Below the pieces are notes generated by a model. That model was given only the letters and a program-made list of their open reading frames with translations. It was not told the origin of the DNA and made no database searches. The position numbers and the translations under genes are program-made. A stretch of DNA of 64,000 nt, taken from positions 1-64,000 of the forward strand of contig NZ_LOCQ01000062.1 of the NCBI RefSeq assembly GCF_001677885.1, given 5' to 3'. This stretch comes from Janthinobacterium psychrotolerans (GTDB lineage Bacteria; Pseudomonadota; Gammaproteobacteria; Burkholderiales; Burkholderiaceae_D). Within the stretch, counting starts at the first letter, position 1, and each line of letters opens with the position of its first letter. Below, in pieces: positions 43,622 to 52,834 of the stretch.

Positions 43622-43834
43622 TCACGTCATTGCTGTCTCGACGTTTCCACGCGCGATGGCAAACGCCACGCGCAGCACGTCCGGCTCGCCGATATGGTTC
43701 GACAGCAGCAGGACCAACTGGGCGTTGAGCATCCTGCTCTGCTCGTCGCTGAGGTCCTGATGCGTGTCGACCAGCATCTCGTAGTAGGCATCGGGGTCGG
43801 CCAGGTTCGGTTCAAGATTCAAATGCTGGTGCAT
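43622..43834 (-). CDS. DUF2783 small protein
   Basis: 70 aa. LNLEPNLADPDAYYEMLVD and LSDEQSRMLNAQLVLLLSN match the DUF2783 pattern, a small protein typically found next to FAD hydroxylases of aromatic metabolism. It overlaps the hydroxylase gene by 16 nt, so it is co-transcribed and perhaps a partner or stability factor. No function is established. Confidence 0.85.
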   Translation of the reverse strand: MHQHLNLEPNLADPDAYYEMLVDTHQDLSDEQSRMLNAQLVLLLSNHIGEPDVLRVAFAIARGNVETAMT

Positions 43835-45522
43835 GCGGGCTCCATCTGGTTTTGGCTAGGTGTTGCGTTGGTCGCCATGGGCGGGTGGCCGCAGGCGCGC
43901 GCCACCGCCGCGCGCACCGCATGCGCATCGAAGCTGCGCCAGCGCGCGCAGACGTGCTGGTCCGGCCGCAGCAGATAGAAGCTGCCGGGGGCGGCATCGT
44001 AGCGCGCCGCCGCCAGGCCTGCGCTGTCTTCGAACATGCCCGCCTGCGCCTGTCCTGCCGCCGCGACCACCAGCAGCCGCAAGGGGATGGCCTCGTTTGC
44101 CAGCGCGAGCGCCGCGGCGATGGCCTGGCCATCGTGTTCGGTGCCGGCAAAATAGATGCCGGTAAACGCGTTGCCGGTATGGCGCAGCAGCCAGTCGGCG
44201 TGGCCCTCGAACACCAGCGGTGCGTCGGCGGCCGGTGAGCCTGGCCGCAAGCCTTGCCGGAAAACATCCGCGTCCGCAGTGTTCAGGGCCGATTGCGCAT
44301 ACACGGACGGCATCGACAGCCGGCCGCTATTGACCAGCTTGCGGGCGAAGGGCTGCTGCTTGGCCAGTTGCAGCACCGCGTCGCGGAACAAACGGCTGGC
44401 CGCGCTCTTGGGTGTGATGAAGTCGGTGGCGCGCGTCGAGTTCAGGATGTTTTCGTCAGCGGCGTATTCGCGTTCCTGGCAGTAGCTGTCGAGCAGCGCC
44501 TCCGGCGCCTTGTTTTCGATCACCAGGCGCAGCTTCCAGGCCAGGTTGTCGGCGTCCTGCACGCCGCTGTTGGCGCCACGCGCGCCGAATGGTGACACGC
44601 CATGCGCGGCATCGCCGGCAAACAGCACGCGGCCATGGCGGAAACGGTCCATGCGCAGGCAGCAGAAGGTGTAGATGCTGACCCATTCGAGTTCGAACCG
44701 CGCTTCCTTGCCGAGCAGGGCTTCAATGCGCGGGATGACGCGTTCGGGCGCCTTTTCGGCCACCGGATCGGCGTCCCAGCCCAGCTGGAAGTCGATGCGC
44801 CAGATATTGTCGGGCTGGCGGTGCAGCAGCACCGACTGGCCGGGGTGAAATGGCGGGTCGAACCAGAACCAGCGCTCGGCCGGAAAGTCGGCCGTCATTT
44901 TCACGTCGGCGATCAGGAAACGGTCGCGAAAGACCCGGCCTTTGCTCTCCAGGCCCATCAGTTTGCGGAGGGTGCTTTTGCCGCCGTCGGCCGCCACCAC
45001 ATGGGCCGCCTCCAGCGTGTAGGGGCCATCGGGCGTGTCGACCGTCAGCGTCGCGTGATCGGCATGCTGCTCGATCGCGGTGACGCGGCTGCACCAGCGC
45101 AGGTCGAGCGCTGGCAGTTCCTGCGCGCGTTCATGCAGATAGCCTTCCACATAGTATTGCTGCAGATTGACAAAGGCCGGCCGCTGGTGGCCAGCGTCGG
45201 GCAGCAGGTCGAAGCCGTAAACCTCTTCGTCGCGCATGAAGATGCGCCCGAGGTTCCAGCTGACGCCCTTGTTCGCCATGCGCTCGCCGCAGCCCAGGCG
45301 GTCGAAGACTTCGAGCGTGCGTTTCGAAAAGCAGATGGCGCGCGAGCCGGCCGACAGCTTGTCGTCGTCGTCCAGCAGGACCACGGGCACGCCTTGCTGG
45401 GCCAGGTCGATGGCGGTCGCCAGGCCGACCGGGCCGGCGCCGACCACCACCACCGGATGGCGGACAGGCTGGCGCTTGTGTGGCGCGTAGTGGAATACGC
45501 GGCGTTGATAATCGATATCCAT
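43819..45522 (-). CDS. FAD-dependent aromatic hydroxylase (MhpA-like)
   Basis: 567-aa class A flavoprotein monooxygenase resembling 3-(3-hydroxyphenyl)propionate hydroxylase. FAD/NADPH motifs are complete: VVVGAGPVGLATAIDLA, the DG region in VVAADGGKSTLRKLMG, and the GD motif in VLFAGDAAHGVSPFGARGANSG. It would hydroxylate an aromatic acid ready for ring cleavage. It sits between an MBL hydrolase gene and a DUF2783 gene in one operon opposite a LysR regulator. No ring-cleavage dioxygenase is in the window. Confidence 0.9.
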   Translation of the reverse strand: MDIDYQRRVFHYAPHKRQPVRHPVVVVGAGPVGLATAIDLAQQGVPVVLLDDDDKLSAGSRAICFSKRTLEVFDRLGCGERMANKGVSWNLGRIFMRDEEVYGFDLLPDAGHQRPAFVNLQQYYVEGYLHERAQELPALDLRWCSRVTAIEQHADHATLTVDTPDGPYTLEAAHVVAADGGKSTLRKLMGLESKGRVFRDRFLIADVKMTADFPAERWFWFDPPFHPGQSVLLHRQPDNIWRIDFQLGWDADPVAEKAPERVIPRIEALLGKEARFELEWVSIYTFCCLRMDRFRHGRVLFAGDAAHGVSPFGARGANSGVQDADNLAWKLRLVIENKAPEALLDSYCQEREYAADENILNSTRATDFITPKSAASRLFRDAVLQLAKQQPFARKLVNSGRLSMPSVYAQSALNTADADVFRQGLRPGSPAADAPLVFEGHADWLLRHTGNAFTGIYFAGTEHDGQAIAAALALANEAIPLRLLVVAAAGQAQAGMFEDSAGLAAARYDAAPGSFYLLRPDQHVCARWRSFDAHAVRAAVARACGHPPMATNATPSQNQMEPACTSI

Positions 45523-45594
45523 ATCAGCTCCAGGAGTACGTCAAGGGCGGACGAGGGCCGGCGCGCAGCACGCCGCGCAGGCCGTCGGTGGGGA

Positions 45595-46557
45595 TCAGTT
45601 CTGCAGCGAATGCCACATTTCCTGGTCACGCGCCGCGGTCCAGATGCGCGGATGCTTGATGCCCTTCGCTTCGTCGTAGGCGCGCGTGACGTCGAACGGC
45701 AGGCAATGCTCGTAGATAAAGACGTGGCCGAATTTCGGGTCCATCTTGCCGCGCACGTGCGCCATGGTTTCTTTCAAGTTCATGCTGTTTGCCACCGCCT
45801 CTTTGGCGCTGCCCAGCAGTGTCGTGACAAAGTCTTTCGTGTAGTCGATGCCGGCATCGACCTGCTGCGCATTGAGCAGGGCCGGGCCGCGTCCCGGTAC
45901 CAGCTTCTCGGCGCCCAGGGCGCGCAGCGCTTCGAGCGTGGCTGGCCATTCTTCGAGCTGGGCGTCGCCGGTGTAGGCCGCGGCGTCGAACTCGACCAGG
46001 TCACCCGAGAAACAGATCTTCTGCGACGCGATCCAGGCCACGGTATCGCCCTTGGTGTGGCCCATGCCGATATGCGCCAGCCTGACTTCGAGCTTGCCCA
46101 TGAAGATCGTCATCTCTTTCTCGAAGACCATGGTCGGCCAGCTCAGTCCGGGCACCGATTCGACCCCGGCGAACAGGCGCGGGAAACGCTCTATCTCCGA
46201 CTGCATGTCCTGCGCGCCGCGCTCGACGATCAGTTCATAGGTGCCACGCGAGGCGATGATCTGCTCGGCGCCTTCCGCAAAGTAGGCCGACGCCCCGAGC
46301 ACGCGCACCGCGTGGTAGTGCGACAGCACCACGTATTTGATCGGCAGGTCGGTGACACTGCGGATATGTTTGATCAGGGCCTGCGCCATCACCGGGGTGG
46401 CGGTGGTATCGATCACCATCACGCTGTCGTCGCCGATGATGACGCCGGAATTCGGATCGCCTTCGGCCGTGTAGGCATAGGCGTTGTCGGACAGCTTGAT
46501 GAAGCTGGTTTTCTTCACTTCCAGGTCGGCTTGTGACGCAAATTTTTTCTCTGCCAT
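45595..46557 (-). CDS. MBL-fold hydrolase with altered metal motif
   Basis: 320 aa metallo-beta-lactamase fold. The usual HxHxDH reads HYHAVR, so the Asp and third His are missing. The later His (HIGMGHTKGD) and Asp (CFSGDLVEF) are kept. This variant HYHAVRVLG block is a shared feature of a subgroup found beside MhpA-like hydroxylases, so it is probably not a random defect. The start at 46557 has GAGGAGAG upstream. First gene of the hydroxylase operon, divergent from the LysR gene. Confidence 0.88.
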   Translation of the reverse strand: MAEKKFASQADLEVKKTSFIKLSDNAYAYTAEGDPNSGVIIGDDSVMVIDTTATPVMAQALIKHIRSVTDLPIKYVVLSHYHAVRVLGASAYFAEGAEQIIASRGTYELIVERGAQDMQSEIERFPRLFAGVESVPGLSWPTMVFEKEMTIFMGKLEVRLAHIGMGHTKGDTVAWIASQKICFSGDLVEFDAAAYTGDAQLEEWPATLEALRALGAEKLVPGRGPALLNAQQVDAGIDYTKDFVTTLLGSAKEAVANSMNLKETMAHVRGKMDPKFGHVFIYEHCLPFDVTRAYDEAKGIKHPRIWTAARDQEMWHSLQN

Positions 46558-46620
46558 GATGCACTCTCCTCGTAATGCCGCGCTCAATGTCGGTAGGCAG
46601 ATCATGCGAGTTGCCGTATT

Positions 46621-46660
46621 ATTTGTAAATCAGCGTACATCGATCATAACTATGAATAAC
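46621..46660. promoter_or_regulatory. Candidate LysR operator, copy 1
   Basis: ATTTGTAAATC and TATGAAT separated so that their starts are 30 nt apart, with an inner TCATA. The same arrangement recurs at 49000-49037 upstream of the MFS gene. It lies between the divergent hydrolase operon and the LysR gene and covers the LysR start codon, fitting autoregulation. Confidence 0.65.
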
Positions 46661-47575
46661 ATACATAACGCGGATTTTGATCTCAACCTGCTGCCGGTCT
46701 TCGACGCCTTGATACGCATCCGTAACGTCAGCCGTGCGGCGCAGGAGCTGGGCATGTCGCAAAGTGCGGTCAGCCACGCCCTGAAACGGCTGCGGCTGTT
46801 CTTTGGCGACCAGCTGTTTTTGAAGACCGGCAGCGGCATGCAGCCGACGCCGCGCGCGCTCGAGTTGCTCGAACCGGTGCTGGCGGTGATGGGAACGGTG
46901 CGCGGCGAACTGCTGGTACGCGAAGGGTTCGACGCGGCGACGGCAAGGCGTGTCTTCAGCCTCTGCATGACCGAAATGGGCGAGCTGATTTTCCTGCCCA
47001 AGCTGATCGAGCGCCTGCGCAGCGCCGCGCCGGGATGCACCTTGCGTACCCTGCAAGTGCCGATGCAGCAGATCGAGGACGTGCTCGAGCGTGGTGAAGC
47101 CGATCTGGCGCTGGGCTCGCTGCATTCCATGCCCGACGGCTTGTTCCAGCAGCAGCTGTTTACCCGCTCGTTCGTAACCATCGTCAATCGACGCAATCGG
47201 CAGATCGGCGAGGCGCTGTCGCGTGAACAGTATTTCGCCATGGAGCATATTGTCGTCTCGCTGTCGGGCAGGGTGGAGGACGCCTACGACGGCATCGTTG
47301 ACCAGCTTGCCGGGCCGCGCCGGATCTACCTCACCACCCCGCATTTCCTGACCGTGCCGATGATCATCGAGGCCAATGCGAACCTGATCGCCACCGTGCC
47401 GCGCGAACTGGCAAGCCGCTTTGCCGGCTATCGCAGCATCAAGGTGGTCGAGACGCCGGTGGTGGTGCCGGCGTTCGCGATCCGCCAGTACTGGCATCCG
47501 CGCTTCCAGCATGATGGCGCCAACAACTGGCTGCGCAAGCAGGTCAAGGACGTGTTCGACCTGCACCAGGAGTAG
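46652..47575 (+). CDS. LysR family transcriptional regulator
   Basis: 307 aa. The N-terminal winged helix-turn-helix is LLPVFDALIRIRNVSRAAQELGMSQSAVSHALKRLR (split by function at residues 10-45) and a substrate-binding domain follows. It is divergent from the hydrolase/hydroxylase operon and convergent (32-nt overlap) with an MFS gene. Two shared operator-like blocks suggest it controls both. Start at 46652 fits the conserved N-terminus. The inducer is probably an aromatic acid, by context. Confidence 0.92.
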   Translation: MNNIHNADFDLNLLPVFDALIRIRNVSRAAQELGMSQSAVSHALKRLRLFFGDQLFLKTGSGMQPTPRALELLEPVLAVMGTVRGELLVREGFDAATARRVFSLCMTEMGELIFLPKLIERLRSAAPGCTLRTLQVPMQQIEDVLERGEADLALGSLHSMPDGLFQQQLFTRSFVTIVNRRNRQIGEALSREQYFAMEHIVVSLSGRVEDAYDGIVDQLAGPRRIYLTTPHFLTVPMIIEANANLIATVPRELASRFAGYRSIKVVETPVVVPAFAIRQYWHPRFQHDGANNWLRKQVKDVFDLHQE

Positions 47576-48884
47576 GCCTGGCCAGGCTCGCCAGCAGCAC
47601 GGCGGCGCTGACGACCAGCAGCACGGCCAGGATGTAGAGCGCGATGTCCATGCTGCCGGTGGCCGTCTTGATCTGGCCGATCGCCCATGGCGCGACGATG
47701 CCGCTGGTAATGCCGCAGCTGCTGATCATGGCGATGCCTCCCGCGCGTCCTTCGCGCGGCAGCAGCGCCGTCGGCATGGCCCAGAATATCGGCAAGGCCG
47801 AGAAGATCAGGGTGGTGGCCACCGACAGCAACAGCAGCGCCAGCGCCAGGCTGGACGGGTGGGTAGTCAGGGCCGCCAGGGCCAGCGCGCCACCGACGGT
47901 GCAGGCCGCGAAGAACTTGCCATGCTGCGCCCGGCGGTCGGCAAGGCGGGCGATCAGGATCACGCCGACGGCGCCGATCGCGTTCGGGATCACCGAATAC
48001 AGGCTGACCATCAGCACATCCTGCACGCCGAAATCGCGGATCATCAGCGGCATCCAGAAACTCAGCGTCAGCGAACCGCAGGTCAGCGCAAAATAAATGA
48101 AGGCATACAAATACACGCGCGGGTTGCTGAACCAGGCAGCGCCCCGGGCCGCGCCGCTGCCGGCGGGCGGCGCATCGTCGGCGAGGTTGTCCGCCAGCCG
48201 GGCTTTTTCGTGCTGGCCTAGCCACTTGGCGTCGCGCGGGCCATCATCGAGATAAAAAAAGGCGATCACCGCCAGCGCCAGCGCAGGCGCGCCTTCCAGC
48301 GCGAACATCCATTGCCAGCCTTTCAATCCCAGCACGCCGGCCATGTCGCGCATGATCCAGCCCGACACCAGGCCGCCGATGACGCACGCCACCGCCACGC
48401 CGGCGAAGAAAAACGACAGTACCGAGGCACGCCGCAGCGGCGGATACCAGTAGGTAAGGTAGAGCACGATGCCGGGGAAGAAGCCGGCTTCGAACACGCC
48501 CAGGGTGAAGCGCAGCAGATAGAACTGCATCGGCGTCGATACCCAGGCCATCGAGACGGAAGCGGCGCCCCATAGCAGCATGATGCGCACGAAGGTCTTG
48601 CGCGCGCCGTATTTTGCCAGCAGCAGATTGCTCGGCACCTCGAACAGTACATAGCCGACGTAGAAAACCGCCGCGCCCAGCCCGTACATGGCGTCGCTGA
48701 AACCGAGGTCCTGCTTCATCTGCAGCTGGGCAAACCCGATGTTGATGCGGTCGAGGAAGGAAATAACGTAGCAGACGAACAGAAACGGAATAATGTGGCC
48801 CGTCACCTTGCGGTAGAGCGCATTGTCCGCATCCGCGGCGGTGGCCGGCGGCGCCGCGCCGGCCCCGGTAATGGCGTTGTACAT
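47544..48884 (-). CDS. MFS transporter, anion:cation symporter (ACS) type
   Basis: 446 aa, 12 membrane helices. The first loop has FLDRINIGFAQLQMKQDLGFSD, typical of the phthalate/hydroxyphenyl-acid ACS family, and GYVLFEVPSNLLLAKYGARK in helix 2-3. It would import an organic acid by proton symport, matching the nearby hydroxylase. The 3' end overlaps the LysR gene by 32 nt. A candidate LysR block lies 116-153 bp upstream of its start. Confidence 0.9.
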   Translation of the reverse strand: MYNAITGAGAAPPATAADADNALYRKVTGHIIPFLFVCYVISFLDRINIGFAQLQMKQDLGFSDAMYGLGAAVFYVGYVLFEVPSNLLLAKYGARKTFVRIMLLWGAASVSMAWVSTPMQFYLLRFTLGVFEAGFFPGIVLYLTYWYPPLRRASVLSFFFAGVAVACVIGGLVSGWIMRDMAGVLGLKGWQWMFALEGAPALALAVIAFFYLDDGPRDAKWLGQHEKARLADNLADDAPPAGSGAARGAAWFSNPRVYLYAFIYFALTCGSLTLSFWMPLMIRDFGVQDVLMVSLYSVIPNAIGAVGVILIARLADRRAQHGKFFAACTVGGALALAALTTHPSSLALALLLLSVATTLIFSALPIFWAMPTALLPREGRAGGIAMISSCGITSGIVAPWAIGQIKTATGSMDIALYILAVLLVVSAAVLLASLARPTPGAGRTRP

Positions 48885-48999
48885 GGATGGTCCCCTTGAT
48901 CAATCGTTGAGCCCTGCCTGATGGCATGGGCTTGCCGGCTGGCGCCGATGTGCGGCCCGATGGCTGGTGCACGTCAGGCATCCTAGAATTGGCGGGGAT

Positions 49000-49037
49000 A
49001 TATGTAAATCGCATTTCAGTCATACCAGTTATGAATG
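49000..49037 (-). promoter_or_regulatory. Candidate LysR operator, copy 2
   Basis: ATATGTAAATC and TATGAAT with starts 30 nt apart, as in copy 1, plus a perfect inverted repeat TCATACCAGTTATGA (49020-49034; TCATA/TATGA arms, 5-nt spacer). It lies upstream of the MFS gene. Confidence 0.65.
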
Positions 49038-49115
49038 GTGCGCATGCCGCACCTCAGCCATGGTGGTACAAGGAGAGGTTCTCAGGGGAAGCGATGGGCA
49101 AAAGCCAATGCAGTT

Positions 49116-49149
49116 TTGACTTGCGTATAATTACTGTGTTTATATACAG
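49116..49149 (+). promoter_or_regulatory. SOS promoter of dnaE2 with perfect LexA box
   Basis: CTGTGTTTATATACAG at 49134-49149 matches CTGT-N8-ACAG exactly. TTGACT at 49116-49121 is a good -35, with the box across the expected -10 position. The dnaE2 ATG is 15 nt beyond. Confidence 0.92.
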
Positions 49150-49163
49150 TGTTGAGGTGCATC

Positions 49164-52100
49164 ATGGCGATCGCGAGCTTGCCCGATTATGCCGAGTTGT
49201 TCTGCCTGACCAACTTCAGCTTCCTGCACGGCGCTTCGCATGCGCAGGAACTGGTGGCGCGCGCCATCGAGCTGGGCTACAGCGCACTGGCCATCACGGA
49301 CGAGTGCTCGCTGGCCGGCGTGGTGCGCGCGCACGGCGTGGCCAAACGGGCGGCTTTTCCCCTGATCATCGGCGCGCATTTTCACCTGACGCATGCCGAT
49401 GGCAGTCCCGCCTGGTCGCTGCTGGCGCTGGCGAAAAACCGCGAGGGCTACGGCAACCTGTCCGAGCTGATCACCATGGCGCGCACGCGCGCGGCCAAGG
49501 GACGCTATTTGCTGACACCCAACGACTTCACCGCGCCGGCGCCCGAGTTCGCGCATCTGAAAGGCTTGCCCGGCTGTTTGATGATCTTGCTGCCCAGCTA
49601 TCCGGCCGATGCCGATGCCTTGCGGCCACAGGCGGCGTGGATGCAGGCCACCTTCGCCATGGAAGAAGACAAGGGAGAGAAAAAAGAACGCAACTGGATC
49701 GGCCTCAATTTGCTGCTGCGCGCCCAGGACGATGCGCACCGGCTGGCCGTGCAGGCGGCGGCAAATGCGCAGGGCTTGCCGGTGGTGGCGGTCGGCCATG
49801 TGTGCATGCACGTGCGCTCGCGCAAGCCGCTGCTCGACACCCTGTGCGCCGTGCGGGTCGGCAAGCCGGTGGCCGAGTGCGGCTATGCGCTGGCGCAAAA
49901 CGCGGAACAGCATCTGCGCGCGCGGCTGCGCCTGGGCAATGTGTATCCGGCGCAGGCCCTGGCCGAAACCATGGAGATTGCCCGCCGGTGCGATTTCTCG
50001 CTCGATAGCCTGCGCTATGAATATCCCGATGAACTGGTGCCGGCCGGCCATACGCCGGCCACTTACTTGCGTGAAGAAACCTACCATGGGGCCCGCACGC
50101 GCTTTCCGCTGGGCATCCCCGCCAACGTGCAGGCGCAGATCGAGCATGAGCTGGCACTGATCGCCGACCTCGCATACGAGCCATATTTTTTGACCGTCTA
50201 CGATATCGTGCGCTTTGCCCGTTCGCAAAATATCCTGTGCCAGGGTAGGGGCTCGGCCGCCAATTCGGCCGTCTGCTACTGCCTGCATATTACCGAGGTG
50301 GATCCGGCGCGCGGCAACTCGCTGGTCGAGCGTTTCATGTCGCGCGAGCGCAATGAGCCGCCCGACATCGACGTCGACTTCGAGCACCAGCGGCGCGAGG
50401 AGGTGATTCAATATATCTACGGCAAATATGGCCGGCGCCGCGCCGCGCTGGCCGCCGTGGTGATCAGCTACCGTCCCAAAAGCGCCTTGCGCGACAGCGG
50501 CCGCGCGCTGGGCGTGGACCTGGCCATCGTGGAAAAAGTGGCCAAGGCGCACCGCTGGTTCGACGGCAAGCGCGACCTGCTGAACCGCCTGGCCGAAAGC
50601 GGGCTGGACCCGGAGGCGCCCTTGTCGCGGCAATGGGCCAGCCTGGCGCAGCAGCTGCTGGGTTTTCCGCGCCATTTGTCGCAGCACCCGGGCGGCTTCG
50701 TGATTGCGCAAGGCAAGCTTTCTCGTCTGGTGCCGATCGAAAACGCCACCATGGCGCAGCGCAGCGTGATCGAGTGGGACAAGGATGACCTGGAAGAGTT
50801 GGGCCTGATGAAGGTTGACGTGCTGGCGCTGGGCATGTTGTCGGCGCTGCGCCGCGCCTTCGACCTTGTCAGCCTGCGCCGTGGCGAAGCGTTCGTGATG
50901 CAGGATATTCCGTCCGAGGACAAGGCCACGTACGACATGATCTGCGAGGCCGACACCATCGGCGTGTTCCAGATCGAATCGCGCGCGCAGATGAGCATGC
51001 TGCCACGCCTGCGCCCGCGCGAGTTCTATGACCTGGTGATCGAAGTGGCGCTGGTGCGCCCCGGCCCGATCCAGGGCGGCATGGTCCATCCCTACTTGCA
51101 GCGGCGCCAGCAAAAGGAAGCGGTGGTGTATCCGAAGGGGCTGGAAAAGGCGCTGGGCCGCACCCTGGGCATCCCGATATTCCAGGAGCAGGTGATGCAG
51201 GTGGCGATTATCGCCGCCAATTTCACGCCCGGCGAAGCGGACCAGTTGCGGCGCGCCATGGCGGCCTGGAAACGCAAGGGCGGCCTGAACAATTACCACG
51301 AGCGCATCGTCAACGCGATGGTGGAGAACAAATATGAAAAAGAATTTGCGGAAGCCATCTTCAGCCAGATCGAAGGCTTTGGCGAATACGGTTTTCCCGA
51401 ATCGCATGCGGCCAGTTTTGCGCTCCTGACCTATGCCAGTTCCTGGCTGAAATGCCACGAACCGGCGGCCTTTCTGTGCGCCTTGCTCAACAGCCAGCCG
51501 ATGGGGTTTTACAGTCCTTCGCAACTGGTGCAGGATGCGCGCCGCCATGGCGTGCAAGTGTTTCCCGTCGATGTGGCCGCCAGCGGCTGGGAAGCGGCGC
51601 TGGCGGGCGAGGCCAACACGCCGGCGGTGCGCCTCGGTTTCAATACCCTGTTCGGCATGCGCGCCGACGCTGCCCGGCGCATCGAGGACGCGCGCGCCAT
51701 CGCGGCGTTTGTCGACGTGGCCGACCTGGCCCGGCGTGCATCACTCGATCGCCACGACTTGCAGATACTGGCCGCCGGCAATGCCCTGCAGGCGCTGGCC
51801 GGCAACCGCCACGAAGCGCTGTGGCAGGCGGCCGGCGCCGTGCCCGAGCGTGACTTGCTGCGCGCCACCACGGTCGAGGAAGACTTGCCACAGCTGCCGG
51901 CACCGAGCGAAGGCGCCAGCATCGTCAGCGACTACCGCGCGCAAGGCCTGACCCTGGGCCGCCATCCGCTGGCGCTGCTGCGCAAGCAGTTGCTGGCGCA
52001 GCGTTTCCTGCCGGCCTCCATCCTGCGCTGTTATACCAACGGGCAAGTGGCGCGCGCCTGCGGCATCGTCACCGTGCGCCAGCGCCCCGGCACGGCCAAG

Positions 52101-52325
52101 GGCGTGCTGTTCCTGACGCTGGAAGACGAGACCGGCACGGTCAACGTGATCGTCTGGCCATCGCTGGTGGAAGCGCAGCGCAAGGAGGTGCTGGGGGCGT
52201 CCTTGCTGGGCGTGTATGGCGTGTGGCAGCAGGAGGGCATCGTGCGCAACCTGGTGGCCAGGCGCCTGGTCGACATGTCGCACCTGCTGGGACGGCTGCG
52301 CACCAGCAGCCGCGATTTTTGTTAA
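49164..52325 (+). CDS. dnaE2: Error-prone DNA polymerase DnaE2 (ImuC)
   Basis: 1053 aa C-family polymerase, shorter than replicative DnaE as usual. The PHP domain starts LPDYAELFCLTNFSFLHGASH. The catalytic PPDIDVDFEH carries D401, D403 and D405. Later parts include the finger domain and a C-terminal OB fold (ARACGIVTVRQRPGTAKGVLFLTLEDETG). It works with ImuA/ImuB in SOS mutagenesis. GAGG precedes the ATG at 49164; an in-frame GTG at 49149 is inside the LexA box and rejected. Its partners lie 30 kb away rather than next to it. Confidence 0.95.
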   Translation: MAIASLPDYAELFCLTNFSFLHGASHAQELVARAIELGYSALAITDECSLAGVVRAHGVAKRAAFPLIIGAHFHLTHADGSPAWSLLALAKNREGYGNLSELITMARTRAAKGRYLLTPNDFTAPAPEFAHLKGLPGCLMILLPSYPADADALRPQAAWMQATFAMEEDKGEKKERNWIGLNLLLRAQDDAHRLAVQAAANAQGLPVVAVGHVCMHVRSRKPLLDTLCAVRVGKPVAECGYALAQNAEQHLRARLRLGNVYPAQALAETMEIARRCDFSLDSLRYEYPDELVPAGHTPATYLREETYHGARTRFPLGIPANVQAQIEHELALIADLAYEPYFLTVYDIVRFARSQNILCQGRGSAANSAVCYCLHITEVDPARGNSLVERFMSRERNEPPDIDVDFEHQRREEVIQYIYGKYGRRRAALAAVVISYRPKSALRDSGRALGVDLAIVEKVAKAHRWFDGKRDLLNRLAESGLDPEAPLSRQWASLAQQLLGFPRHLSQHPGGFVIAQGKLSRLVPIENATMAQRSVIEWDKDDLEELGLMKVDVLALGMLSALRRAFDLVSLRRGEAFVMQDIPSEDKATYDMICEADTIGVFQIESRAQMSMLPRLRPREFYDLVIEVALVRPGPIQGGMVHPYLQRRQQKEAVVYPKGLEKALGRTLGIPIFQEQVMQVAIIAANFTPGEADQLRRAMAAWKRKGGLNNYHERIVNAMVENKYEKEFAEAIFSQIEGFGEYGFPESHAASFALLTYASSWLKCHEPAAFLCALLNSQPMGFYSPSQLVQDARRHGVQVFPVDVAASGWEAALAGEANTPAVRLGFNTLFGMRADAARRIEDARAIAAFVDVADLARRASLDRHDLQILAAGNALQALAGNRHEALWQAAGAVPERDLLRATTVEEDLPQLPAPSEGASIVSDYRAQGLTLGRHPLALLRKQLLAQRFLPASILRCYTNGQVARACGIVTVRQRPGTAKGVLFLTLEDETGTVNVIVWPSLVEAQRKEVLGASLLGVYGVWQQEGIVRNLVARRLVDMSHLLGRLRTSSRDFC

Positions 52326-52354
52326 GACGTCAAGACTTATGGCATGATCTGCCC

Positions 52355-52834
52355 ATGAATACTTTGCCCGCATTGACCTTGCGTCCGGCTTTGGTGGCCG
52401 ACGCGCCCGCCATCGTTGCCCTGATCGACGACCTGATGCCATTCCTGACCCTGCACCCGGACGGCGCCGGGGCGGAAAAATTCATCGAACACTGCCGCCT
52501 GCCGGCCATTGAAAATTATCTGTCGCAGGAAAAATACCGCTACCAGATCGCCGATCTTCAGGGCGAACTGGCGGGCGTGGTGGCGATGCGCGACAACACG
52601 CATCTGTTCCATATGTTCGTGCCGCGCGCGCTGCACCGGCGCGGCATCGCCCTGCGGTTGTGGCAGGCGGCGCGCGATGCGGCGCTGGCCAGGGGGAAAG
52701 TGACGGCATTTACCGTCAATTCCTCGCTGTATGCCTTGCCGATATATATCCGCATCGGATTCGTGCCGACAGGGCCGAAAGTGGAGCAGGGCGGGATTGC
52801 GTTTGTGCCGATGCAGATGACGCTGACTGAGTAA
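52355..52834 (+). CDS. GNAT family acetyltransferase
   Basis: 159 aa. LRPALVADAPAIVALI at the start and HRRGIALRLWQAARDAAL as the acetyl-CoA segment; the end contains NSSLYALPIYIRIGF. Target unknown. Lies 29 nt after dnaE2 and may be carried on its SOS transcript. Stops one base before the convergent oxidase stop. Confidence 0.88.
   Translation: MNTLPALTLRPALVADAPAIVALIDDLMPFLTLHPDGAGAEKFIEHCRLPAIENYLSQEKYRYQIADLQGELAGVVAMRDNTHLFHMFVPRALHRRGIALRLWQAARDAALARGKVTAFTVNSSLYALPIYIRIGFVPTGPKVEQGGIAFVPMQMTLTE

Noticed and set aside
49149-49163. Upstream GTG start of dnaE2
   Set aside because: It overlaps the LexA box; the ATG at 49164 has a GAGG site and begins the conserved protein.
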